Part shown: in pieces, positions 43,872 through 51,371 of the stretch
How positions within the stretch are numbered: the first letter of the stretch is position 1
Layout of the letters: each line of letters opens with the position of its first letter
Source: Deltaproteobacteria bacterium
GTDB lineage: Bacteria > Bdellovibrionota > FAC87 > UBA2466
Length of the DNA: 64,000 bases
Direction of reading: 5' to 3'
Assembly (NCBI GenBank): GCA_016196825.1
Contig: JACPWY010000051.1
Coordinates: 1-64,000 of the forward strand
Notes under the pieces: model-generated
Told to the model about the DNA's origin: nothing
Databases searched by the model: none
What the model saw: only the letters and a program-made list of their open reading frames with translations
Program-made: the position numbers and the translations under genes

Positions 43872-44817
43872 ATGAAATGCAATCGATCACCATTAGCACC
43901 AATTGCAATGATCTTCTTCCACATCATCGCAGTCGGTGCGGCCGTGGCCGTTAATCCCGTAATTATTGAGAAGGATCGTCAGCAGGCGATGGCGGTAGCA
44001 ACGGATGGGAAGAGGGTATTCTGGAGCGAATTCGAACGTTCTTCGTTTAGAGGAAGGATCATGTTATTTCCTATATTGGACTGTTCAAGGTCAATCGAGC
44101 GGACAGCTGTTACGTTTTGATCTCCAAACCGGAAAGGCAATGGTCCTTGCGGAGTATCTGGCGAATGCCTTCGGCCTCACTCAGGACTCCGAGTATGTTT
44201 ACTTTGGAACCGAGGACTACAACCACCTGGGTGGGGCAGACGCGAGCATTGTTCGAGTCGCCAAAGCTGGGGGAAAGGTCGAAACGATTGCGGCCCATCA
44301 GGTTTTCCCTTTTAGGTTAGCAATAGCTGGTGACTACGTTTATTGGACCACCTACCAGGAGTCAGGCCAACTCATGCGGGTGCGACGAGCTGGTGGACCA
44401 GTTGAACTTCGGGGCTATGGTATCCGTTACCCCGACGCCCTAGCCGTGGATTCAGACAATGTATACGTGGGCGGCCGTGGCGATCAGACAGTTTATGCCT
44501 TCGCTCACAACAATCAGCAGGAGCCGTCAGTTCTCTATAGAGGGGAGATAGCAACGGGAATCAGCGATATGGTCCATTTTGGAGAGAGTCTTTTCTGGGT
44601 CGATGACAGCAGCAGTGGTTTTGTCGCGCGCCTTCCGGTTGGGGCGCAGACGTCGGTGAATTCGCTGCCACAGACAGCAGCCCCCACGTCCCCTAGCTTG
44701 TCGTCGAGCTTTCCAAAATTGGTTTATAACCGTGATGAAAAACGGGAGGTGCGCGTACAGTCGGACGTGTTCCTTCCGTACCAAGTCGTGAGCAAGAGTC
44801 AGTTACGGTCCTATTGA
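43872..44817 (+). pseudogene. Secreted beta-propeller protein broken by a frameshift
   Basis: The gene starts at ATG 43872 with GAGGAG upstream and a signal peptide, and reads in that frame to about VATDGKRVFWSEF (43990-44030). The continuation of the protein (YFLYWTVQGQSSGQLLRFDL onward) is in the +1 frame from about 44030-44070 to 44817. The second part has repeated propeller-blade units (YVYFGT, YVYWTT, NVYVGG, LFWVDD) like those of NHL or DUF5050-type sugar- or surface-binding proteins. A single inserted base, or two missing bases, would explain it; a sequencing error is also possible. No slippery sequence is obvious. Confidence 0.65.
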
Positions 44818-44874
44818 ATCTTTGCTGAGAAATGAGCCTGTGAAATATTTGCAGTGTAGAAGAGTTCCTTGCCA

Positions 44875-45615
44875 ATGAGGCGACGGCATTTCGTCCTTGG
44901 GTGTTTCCTGGCAAGTTATATTGTGACTGCGAGAACAATTCTCGTTCTTGCGCCCCACCCGGACGACGCCGCCCTTTATGCAAGTGGAGTAATCTACGCT
45001 GCTCATCAAAGAGGGGACGTGGTGAAGATCGCGTTTCTGACCAACGGTGATTTCTATACCGATATCGACGATCACTATGTTGAAAGAGGTTTGAAGCTTG
45101 AGGAAGAAACGGTGGCCTCCATGGCGGAGCTTGGGCCTCAGGCGGAGGACCTACTTTTTTTGGGCTATGGCGATACAACCACGGAGTTCATATACCATAG
45201 GAAGGACGAAACAAGCGTTGTCACCTCTCCTGCGGGCGTGAGTGCCACCTATGCGCAGTATGGGCTAAATCGGCAATCCTTTCATGAGACAGTGTTTGGC
45301 TCCCCCGCCCCTTATGTGAGAGGGAATATCCGCGCCGACTTCAGAAAGATTCTTGAGATCCATCGCCCCGATGAGATCTTTGCAACTCATTTGGTTGATG
45401 AAAACCCGGATCATGCCGGAGTGTACCTCTTCCTGTACGATGCCCTGGTTGCCTTTAGCCGTACCGAGATGGGGAAGTTTTATAACCCTGCGGTTTACTG
45501 TGGAATCGTTCATGCTCCCAATGAATCAGACTGGCCTCAAAAACCAGGATCACAATCAAAGCCCTTTGCCCGGCCGAAGTATCTGGAGCTTACCGCTCGT
45601 CGGCCTGGTTTCTAG
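44875..45615 (+). CDS. Exported PIG-L/LmbE-type deacetylase
   Basis: 246 residues. These zinc enzymes remove acetyl groups from N-acetylglucosamine-type sugars. The metal motif APHPDDAALYASG lies near residue 25 and the partner THLVDENPDHAGVY near 170. The N-terminus (MRRRHFVLGCFLASYIVTA) is a signal or lipoprotein-type leader, so the enzyme probably acts outside the cytosol. It lies 57 bp after the propeller gene and is probably co-transcribed. Its stop codon lies inside the next palindrome. The tail after about residue 215 is shorter than usual. Confidence 0.8.
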   Translation: MRRRHFVLGCFLASYIVTARTILVLAPHPDDAALYASGVIYAAHQRGDVVKIAFLTNGDFYTDIDDHYVERGLKLEEETVASMAELGPQAEDLLFLGYGDTTTEFIYHRKDETSVVTSPAGVSATYAQYGLNRQSFHETVFGSPAPYVRGNIRADFRKILEIHRPDEIFATHLVDENPDHAGVYLFLYDALVAFSRTEMGKFYNPAVYCGIVHAPNESDWPQKPGSQSKPFARPKYLELTARRPGF

Positions 45616-45627
45616 ATTGGAAACCAA
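45605..45627. promoter_or_regulatory. GAAACC-type palindrome before the 45710 gene
   Basis: CTGGTTTC (45605-45612), spacer TAGATTG, GAAACCAA (45620-45627). It overlaps the stop codon of the PIG-L gene; its centre is 94 bp before ATG 45710. Confidence 0.6.
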
Positions 45628-45709
45628 TTACTTGGTTATGGCGCGTTAGTTGTGGACGCCATTTCCGTCGTTCTGCTATTGGTTCCGCTAACAAGTGCTG
45701 GAGCCAAAG

Positions 45710-46189
45710 ATGAGCAAATTACTTTTAGTTGCGATGGGGATGGTGATCGTCGTAAGCCAGGGGCGGGCAACCGATGAAGAGCCGGTAAAGAAATTGGCGA
45801 CGGGTAAGGACCTGGTCCAGACACTCTCAGAGATTCTTCCCGCTGAAACGGCTCGTGGAAAGCTTCGAAATGGGGATGACTGCCAGGTCACTTTTCATCA
45901 CCAAGCTGTCAGCAAAGTGGCTGTGATTTCAATCGAAGGGATCCAGGATGATGATGTGCATTCGTTCATCGGAATTCACGCGAAAGATATTCTTACACTC
46001 ACGGAAAGCTCGAATGAGGGCACCAGCTTTTTTCGATACGAATACTCCCCATCGAAGCGTCCGATTAATGTGACCCGAAATGCATTCTTTTTAACACTGA
46101 CCAAAAGCGATCTTGGTTTTGAAGTGACCCTCAGTAAAACGGGCAAGCGCCGTCACGCACTTACCTGTCGGGTGGGGTGGCGTGAATAA
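45710..46189 (+). CDS. Secreted protein of unknown function
   Basis: 159 residues from ATG 45710 with GGAG upstream. Signal peptide MSKLLLVAMGMVIVVSQGRA. The mature part has two cysteines (DDCQVTF, LTCRVGW), which may form one disulfide. No family recognised. It precedes the 46206 gene by 16 bp and is preceded by a GAAACC palindrome. Confidence 0.6.
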   Translation: MSKLLLVAMGMVIVVSQGRATDEEPVKKLATGKDLVQTLSEILPAETARGKLRNGDDCQVTFHHQAVSKVAVISIEGIQDDDVHSFIGIHAKDILTLTESSNEGTSFFRYEYSPSKRPINVTRNAFFLTLTKSDLGFEVTLSKTGKRRHALTCRVGWRE

Positions 46190-46205
46190 TTGGAGGAGGT
46201 ATCTT

Positions 46206-46607
46206 ATGAATCGATCGACTGCTCTGTTGATGGTGTGTGCTCTTTCTCTTCCGGCACTTGCCGGCCATCAGTCCCCGGAAACCGTCATTAAGGAGACTAC
46301 TCTGACTTATTGTTACATTATTCCTGAGTATACAACCACACAGGCGGTGATTGAGAGAAACCCGGGGATATCTGGACTCCGCGCGATAACCAACTATGGC
46401 GTCGGAGTGCGTGCAAGGGTGCTCATCTTGGTTGTGAACTCGTTAGGCACAATCGTGTACGAAAAGGAGCAAAACACCGAGGCGATTACCTTCAACAAGA
46501 TTGCGAGCGATTACTTTGAGGCAGAAAATGAAGCCATCAGCCAACTCAGGAGGAGAGTCGAGGCCTATCGAACTGACCTCAAGCCGTTTGCGTGCGCCGG
46601 CAACTGA
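46206..46607 (+). CDS. Secreted protein of unknown function
   Basis: 133 residues from ATG 46206, with GGAGGAGG upstream. Signal peptide MNRSTALLMVCALSLPALAG. One cysteine pair (TYCYII, KPFACAGN). Predicted beta-alpha mix, no known motif. Shares a transcript with 45710-46189 and ends convergently with the lipoprotein gene at 46679. Confidence 0.6.
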   Translation: MNRSTALLMVCALSLPALAGHQSPETVIKETTLTYCYIIPEYTTTQAVIERNPGISGLRAITNYGVGVRARVLILVVNSLGTIVYEKEQNTEAITFNKIASDYFEAENEAISQLRRRVEAYRTDLKPFACAGN

Positions 46608-46678
46608 CGCAGTAAATGACGATTCCCCGTTTTGGCGGTGTTCAGGCACGGGAACAAATTGTGTCATCTCGAGCTCCG

Positions 46679-47707
46679 TCAGTTCCATCGGCAATCATAG
46701 TTGGAGAAGCGCAACCGTATCTCGTCAACCAGCGCCGAGGCGCCCTGTTGGCGGTAATTGTCCAGGGGGGCCATTGTCAATTCTTCAATCTGGAAAGGGA
46801 GCGCGCCACCCAGGATGTCGGCCCATTGTTCTTTCTCTAACAGAAGAGCGGCTCCACCGGGTGGTTGTACGATGGGGACTGCGCGATTTCTAATCAAGAA
46901 GCCCGATACAAATGAAGATTTGATTTTCAGGTTTGTGAATCCCTCGGTGCGGGACACCTGAAAGAGGTGACCGCGAGAATTGGTGCAGTGAAACGTCTCC
47001 CCGGGAATGGACCCATATTGGCATTTCAGTGACTCGGCCAGCTTATGCCTGAGCCTGCCATCCTGAGGATTGATCGAAAGAAACGCATCGGCCCGCTCTG
47101 AATTATCTTCCGCAGGGGCCAATTCAAATGTGATTGTTCCGCTAATCACGGGCTCTGTGTCGGAGTCGTTAACAATTGTCCGATATTCGCAAACAGGCAA
47201 TTTGCCTTGATAATAACTGCCCCAGGTTGTAACCCTCGGGAAGGCACTGAGGACAATGATCTCAGAGATCGAGTAATCGTCATCGCGGCGATCGTTCATC
47301 AATGACACAACTTCATGAATCACCAGTTGCCACCGGCGGTGCTCATCTCGCAAGCTCTGCCAACGAGCTCGCTGAACGATGATCTTTTGGTACCCTGGCT
47401 GGTTCTCAGCGTCCTTTTCTTTTCCATCAATTGTAATGATCTCAGAGGTTGATTCAATCTTGGCGGTTTCGATTATTCGGCAAAATTCTTCTGCTGATAT
47501 GGAGCTTGGGTGCTCTAAGAGCCATTGGCATACCCTCCTGCCTGTGTTCCTGAATTCGGCCACGAAGCCATCGCCGCCGTGAGCATCATTTCCCTGAGGG
47601 GAAACAGTGGTGGGACTGCCCTGAGAGATTGTTCCCATCGGCGCCGTGGAATTAATGCGCGTGCATCCCAACGCTAAGGTTACCAAAGTTAGGACTGCGT
47701 ACTTCAT
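46679..47707 (-). CDS. Lipoprotein, co-transcribed with a TIGR02147 regulator
   Basis: 342 residues. MKYAVLTLVTLALGC has a standard LALGC lipobox. Next comes GGDGFVAEFRNTGRRVCQWL, and a VIHEVVSLMNDRRDDDYSIS segment that resembles the HE-containing motif common in exported proteins of Bdellovibrio relatives, where it reads like a decayed metalloprotease helix. The start overlaps the regulator's stop by 4 bp, so translation is coupled. Function unknown; it may be what the regulator was originally linked to. Confidence 0.65.
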   Translation of the reverse strand: MKYAVLTLVTLALGCTRINSTAPMGTISQGSPTTVSPQGNDAHGGDGFVAEFRNTGRRVCQWLLEHPSSISAEEFCRIIETAKIESTSEIITIDGKEKDAENQPGYQKIIVQRARWQSLRDEHRRWQLVIHEVVSLMNDRRDDDYSISEIIVLSAFPRVTTWGSYYQGKLPVCEYRTIVNDSDTEPVISGTITFELAPAEDNSERADAFLSINPQDGRLRHKLAESLKCQYGSIPGETFHCTNSRGHLFQVSRTEGFTNLKIKSSFVSGFLIRNRAVPIVQPPGGAALLLEKEQWADILGGALPFQIEELTMAPLDNYRQQGASALVDEIRLRFSNYDCRWN

Positions 47708-48474
47708 GAGTTCTCCTTCGAAGAGGCAAAGAGTTGAACGGTCAGATTGAAAACCTGGCGTGGCGTACCCAGCTGCTCGAGCTCACTTGTTAGTTCTCTG
47801 CGAAATGTTTGGATGCGGGCCTTGGCGTAGGGCAAGAGAGCGGGGTCCATCGCAAAGGTCGTGGAGGTGTGGTCACGTTTTTCGAGCGGTTCATTTTCCA
47901 GAGATTCAACTGCCTTTTGGATCAGCTGGAGCTGAAACCTGCGTGTGGCCGTTGTAGAGTGCCGGGGATCCAATCGAAATGATTCTTTCGTCTGTCGCCA
48001 GCGGCCATCTTTATTTTGCGCGATAATTCCAAGCCGGATCAAGCGGTCGATCGCAAGCCCCGCTTCGAGTGGAGAGAGATTCAATTGCCGAGCAATCCAC
48101 TGCGCCTCTAAACGGGCGTTGGGCAATTCCAGGAGGCTGAGGATCGCAAAATGGTACCACTCAGCGATGACCGCGAAGGTGTCCAGGTCCATCGGGGAGG
48201 GCTCACTGACAAATGCCGTCGTCCCATTTGAAGAAAACAAAGCCTGGGCTTCCGTCGGGCTCAGAGCGAGTTGAGCGGCAACGCTGATCGCAGCCTTTTT
48301 TGAGAGGGGGCGCTTGCCGGACAGCACAAGAGAAAGGACCGTGTGACTCATTCCTAGCGATCGGGCGAAGGCTCGTTGGCTATACCGTGGATTTTTTTCG
48401 CTACGGCGCTCGAGTTCCTCCTTCAAAAGCTGCCGTGGCTCGAGGCGTGAGGTCTGTGACTTAACTGGCTCCAT
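47704..48474 (-). CDS. TIGR02147/DUF4423-type transcriptional regulator
   Basis: 256 residues, normal length. The N-terminal helix-turn-helix is of XRE-like type (YSQRAFARSLGMSHTVLSLV, then SGKRPLSKKAA). The C-terminal part (DLDTFAVIAEWYHFAILSLL, LNLSPLEAGLAIDRLIRLG) is the DUF4423 core with a winged-helix flavour. The family is largely confined to Bdellovibrionota, Fibrobacteres and relatives; its targets are not known. A GAAACC palindrome lies about 57 bp before the start, and spaced variants precede the neighbouring secreted-protein genes. Confidence 0.8.
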   Translation of the reverse strand: MEPVKSQTSRLEPRQLLKEELERRSEKNPRYSQRAFARSLGMSHTVLSLVLSGKRPLSKKAAISVAAQLALSPTEAQALFSSNGTTAFVSEPSPMDLDTFAVIAEWYHFAILSLLELPNARLEAQWIARQLNLSPLEAGLAIDRLIRLGIIAQNKDGRWRQTKESFRLDPRHSTTATRRFQLQLIQKAVESLENEPLEKRDHTSTTFAMDPALLPYAKARIQTFRRELTSELEQLGTPRQVFNLTVQLFASSKENS

Positions 48475-48523
48475 CGAGGCAAGGGGAATAACATATTGGA
48501 ATCTTGAGTCTCAACACCAAAAT

Positions 48524-48539
48524 GAAACCAGTTGGTTTC
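48524..48539. promoter_or_regulatory. Back-to-back GAAACC palindrome before the regulator gene
   Basis: GAAACCA-GT-TGGTTTC. The same half-sites as in the four spaced palindromes, but with outward orientation and a two-base centre. Placed 57 bp before the regulator start, as expected for autoregulation. Confidence 0.5.
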
Positions 48540-48632
48540 AAAGCTAATCACTGGCCCAATAACTTATAAATTCAATTACTTCTGCCAGCATTAAGGCGAG
48601 GGTTTAATGCAATTGTTTCAGTCTTGGGAATA

Positions 48633-49532
48633 TCAAGGGTTGTTGAATTGGGGAGGGACGGTGGTCTGACCATATTCATTGTCTCCCCAGCATGTCACCG
48701 TGCCAGCATCTAGAGCACAGGTGTGTTGTCCACCCGCAGACACCTGGCGAGGGTTTCCAAAAATGGGAACACTGTTCCCACCATTGCCATCAAATCCCCA
48801 ACACTCTAGCCCATCAGCACCTAGCGCGCAGACATGCCCACCACCCACGGAAATTGTGTTTGGTTCTCGGACAGAGGGAACATTGGTCTGGCCCCACCCA
48901 TTATATCCCCAACATTTCACGCCATCGGCATCCAGCGCACAGGCGGTTAAACTATTTGTAGATATTTGGCGTGGGTTTCGAAGAGGGGGAACATTACTCT
49001 GGCCCCATTCATTATATCCCCAACACTTAACTCCATCGGCATCCAACGCACAGGTGTGAAGGAAACCTGCTGAAATTTGGAGTGGTTTTCTAAGGGAAGG
49101 AACCACGGTTTCTCCTCTTGGATTATTTCCCCAGCACTTAACTCCATCGGCGTCCAACGCGCAGGTATGAAGGAAACCTGCTGAGATTTGGCGTGGTTTT
49201 CTTAAGGGAGGGACGCTAGTTTGACCAAATTCATTGTCTCCCCAACACCTTGCTCCATCGGCATCCAGCGCACAGACATGCTTACCGCCGGCGGATATTT
49301 GGCGTGGTCTTCGAAGGCGGGGAACGTTGATTTGGCTAAACTGATTATCTCCCCAGCACTTTACTCTTCCTTTTTTCAGTCCACAGGAAAAATAATTCCC
49401 GCTTGAGAGCATTACCTGTGCGGAAGCTACGTCTTCGACCAACTGAGTATGATGGTCGCCACCGAAACAGGATTTTGGATGAGTAACAAGTTCCCCAAGC
49501 AAAAGTAATAAGATTAATCCAAAATGTCTCAT
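48633..49532 (-). CDS. Secreted RCC1-repeat protein
   Basis: 299 residues: signal peptide (to about residue 24), then seven blades of the RCC1/alpha-tubulin-suppressor type, each about 36 residues with CALDADGxxCWGDNxxGQ and RQISAGxxHTC. The blades are nearly identical to each other in both protein and DNA, which indicates recent internal duplication or gene conversion. Such propellers usually bind a partner protein or surface sugar. The start is 106 bp from a GAAACC palindrome. Confidence 0.8.
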   Translation of the reverse strand: MRHFGLILLLLLGELVTHPKSCFGGDHHTQLVEDVASAQVMLSSGNYFSCGLKKGRVKCWGDNQFSQINVPRLRRPRQISAGGKHVCALDADGARCWGDNEFGQTSVPPLRKPRQISAGFLHTCALDADGVKCWGNNPRGETVVPSLRKPLQISAGFLHTCALDADGVKCWGYNEWGQSNVPPLRNPRQISTNSLTACALDADGVKCWGYNGWGQTNVPSVREPNTISVGGGHVCALGADGLECWGFDGNGGNSVPIFGNPRQVSAGGQHTCALDAGTVTCWGDNEYGQTTVPPQFNNP

Positions 49533-49624
49533 TGATATTCTCCCAAGACGCCGCTGCTCTTTTCCAGATTAGGATGGGGGAGAATCTCTAGTGACATTGA
49601 GTATAAAACAGCACCGATTGAATA

Positions 49625-49651
49625 ATGTGGTTTCACATTTTGAAACCACAT
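49625..49651. promoter_or_regulatory. GAAACC-type palindrome before the RCC1-repeat gene
   Basis: ATGTGGTTTC (49625-49634), spacer ACATTTT, GAAACCACAT (49642-49651): perfect 10-bp arms, the best of the set. On the minus strand a -10-like TATACT (49605-49600) follows 19 bases after the site, without a -35 element, which suits an activator. Confidence 0.65.
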
Positions 49652-49718
49652 CGCATGCGACGGAGTCACCCGATGCGATGATGAATTGTACGCCCTCTCT
49701 CAATGAGGCGCTGCTAGG

Positions 49719-51143
49719 TTAGTGGGCGGCCTTAACGGTGAGTTCCATTGGCGTGGTTTCCAGATCGCGCTCGGGCGCTTGTGGGGGTGAAGCGTTTCCT
49801 TCGGCGGCCGGATGCCGAGTGCCCTTGAGTTCCTGTTTCATTTCTGGTGTGAGGCCGTTGAGCTCGACGAGGTTCATACTTCCAGTCTTGATCTGCCACT
49901 GATTGACCTCTTTGTCGTTGGAAGGAAGATTGGGTGACAAAACTGATAGGGCCTTGACCCGTGCAGCGGAATCGGCCACGGCCTGATTATAGGTGCCAAT
50001 CTGTTCGGCGTTGGTCTGGCGGTTGATCTGGTATTCCTTGCCGCCCACTTCATAATCGGCCACATCGCTAGAAATGTCTTCTTTGCTCAGGGCGAGTTTC
50101 GAAGGTTTGGGGAGTGAATTGGGATCGATCCCCGCGTAATCGATGGCCGCGATGTTGGCGCGGATTCGCCAGGAATCGATCGCCTCCGCCTCTTTGCTGC
50201 CGGGTTTCACCTGGTCACCTTGAATCGTTGGGTTGACCGCGTAGACGCTCTGGCGTTTCATCTGAATGCACAGGTTATAGCGGCGCTCTAAATCCTCGGC
50301 GCGGGTCAAAGGATCGAGAAGCGGCTGAACCCGAATGCGCTCCTCCACACCCATGGGATCGGGATCGCGCTTCAGGTCGATGAGATAGGCGTCGCAGTCG
50401 GCTTTGTCTTCACCGAGCATAAACTGGATCGGCTGCTGGGCCGATCGAGTTTCCCCCTGGACTGTCACGAGCCGGTTGCGAAACATCTTTGTCCAGCGGC
50501 TCGCCATGGTCCGAAGCGATTCCATGTTGGGCATCGTATTACCCTTTCGCTCCTCGGCGTCCTCGTCGTAGGTGAGGCTCATCTGACGATTGGCGGTATT
50601 GGTACCCACCTGCTCGACCTGTTTTTTTACATCGGAGGTGAGTTCCCATTTGGAGAGGCCGCCGCGATCGAGTTTGCCATCGACATCGGTCACCGAGCCT
50701 TCAGCTTTCACGTTCCAGATCTTGTACTGCTCCGGAGAAACCTTCTTTTCGTTCGCCATCCAGGCCTGAGCCACGGCGGCCTCAAGCGGCGATCGCTCGG
50801 CCGTCATACCGTGCATCGCGACGTAGGGATCGAGCCAGCGCTCACAGACGCGGTTACCGATCCAATTGAGACAATAGTCCCACACGTAGCTGTGGTAGGT
50901 GGTGTCGGAGGTAAAGCTATTGCCGTCGTTTCGGTTGAAGGATTGTCCGCCTCCCGTTGCCGAGTCTTTGTTGCTCGCCTCTTTCATGTCGAGCGAGGAG
51001 CCAAGTCGTTGTAGCTTTTCTGCTAGGGCGATCTTGGCTTTGAGCTCTTTGTTAGCTTCATCAAACGAGCCGGTCTTGGCGAAAAGAAAAGCGGTGAGCA
51101 AAGCTGCCGCGAGAGTGATTTGAATGGCGGTCGAGTTCCCCAA
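49719..51143 (-). CDS. Secreted or membrane-anchored protein of unknown function
   Basis: 474 residues from TTG 51143, with AGGGGG eight bases upstream. N-terminal signal or anchor (STAIQITLAAALLTAFLFA), then a polar, low-hydrophobicity protein with conserved-looking YVWDYCLNWIGNRVCERWLD, then coiled-coil-prone acidic/basic stretches, and a Pro/Ala-rich C-terminus. Possibly periplasmic and partner-binding. No family recognised. Divergent from mutS. A weak stem (CATCGCAT...ATGCGATG, 49649-49680) follows its stop and could be a terminator. Confidence 0.6.
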   Translation of the reverse strand: MGNSTAIQITLAAALLTAFLFAKTGSFDEANKELKAKIALAEKLQRLGSSLDMKEASNKDSATGGGQSFNRNDGNSFTSDTTYHSYVWDYCLNWIGNRVCERWLDPYVAMHGMTAERSPLEAAVAQAWMANEKKVSPEQYKIWNVKAEGSVTDVDGKLDRGGLSKWELTSDVKKQVEQVGTNTANRQMSLTYDEDAEERKGNTMPNMESLRTMASRWTKMFRNRLVTVQGETRSAQQPIQFMLGEDKADCDAYLIDLKRDPDPMGVEERIRVQPLLDPLTRAEDLERRYNLCIQMKRQSVYAVNPTIQGDQVKPGSKEAEAIDSWRIRANIAAIDYAGIDPNSLPKPSKLALSKEDISSDVADYEVGGKEYQINRQTNAEQIGTYNQAVADSAARVKALSVLSPNLPSNDKEVNQWQIKTGSMNLVELNGLTPEMKQELKGTRHPAAEGNASPPQAPERDLETTPMELTVKAAH

Positions 51144-51371
51144 AAAGGTATCCCCCTAGGGTCTAGATAAGCAAAGCCCGTACCGGTCTAACCTCTGGAA
51201 ATCACATAGGCCTGCCCATGGGTGTATGCGGGCCTTCTGGACGCCCGCTACCGGTTGCCGTTTTTCCATGAAAATCCAGACACTTAGACTGTATACCGCT
51301 TCGACGCCCGGGCTGAGCCTGGGGTCAATAGCGTTTACAATCCCGGAGGAGGCCGCAATACTCCGCAGTTG

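Noticed and set aside
48660..49400. CRISPR-like regular repeats
   Set aside because: The periodic repeats are in frame and encode RCC1 blades; no spacer structure and no cas genes.
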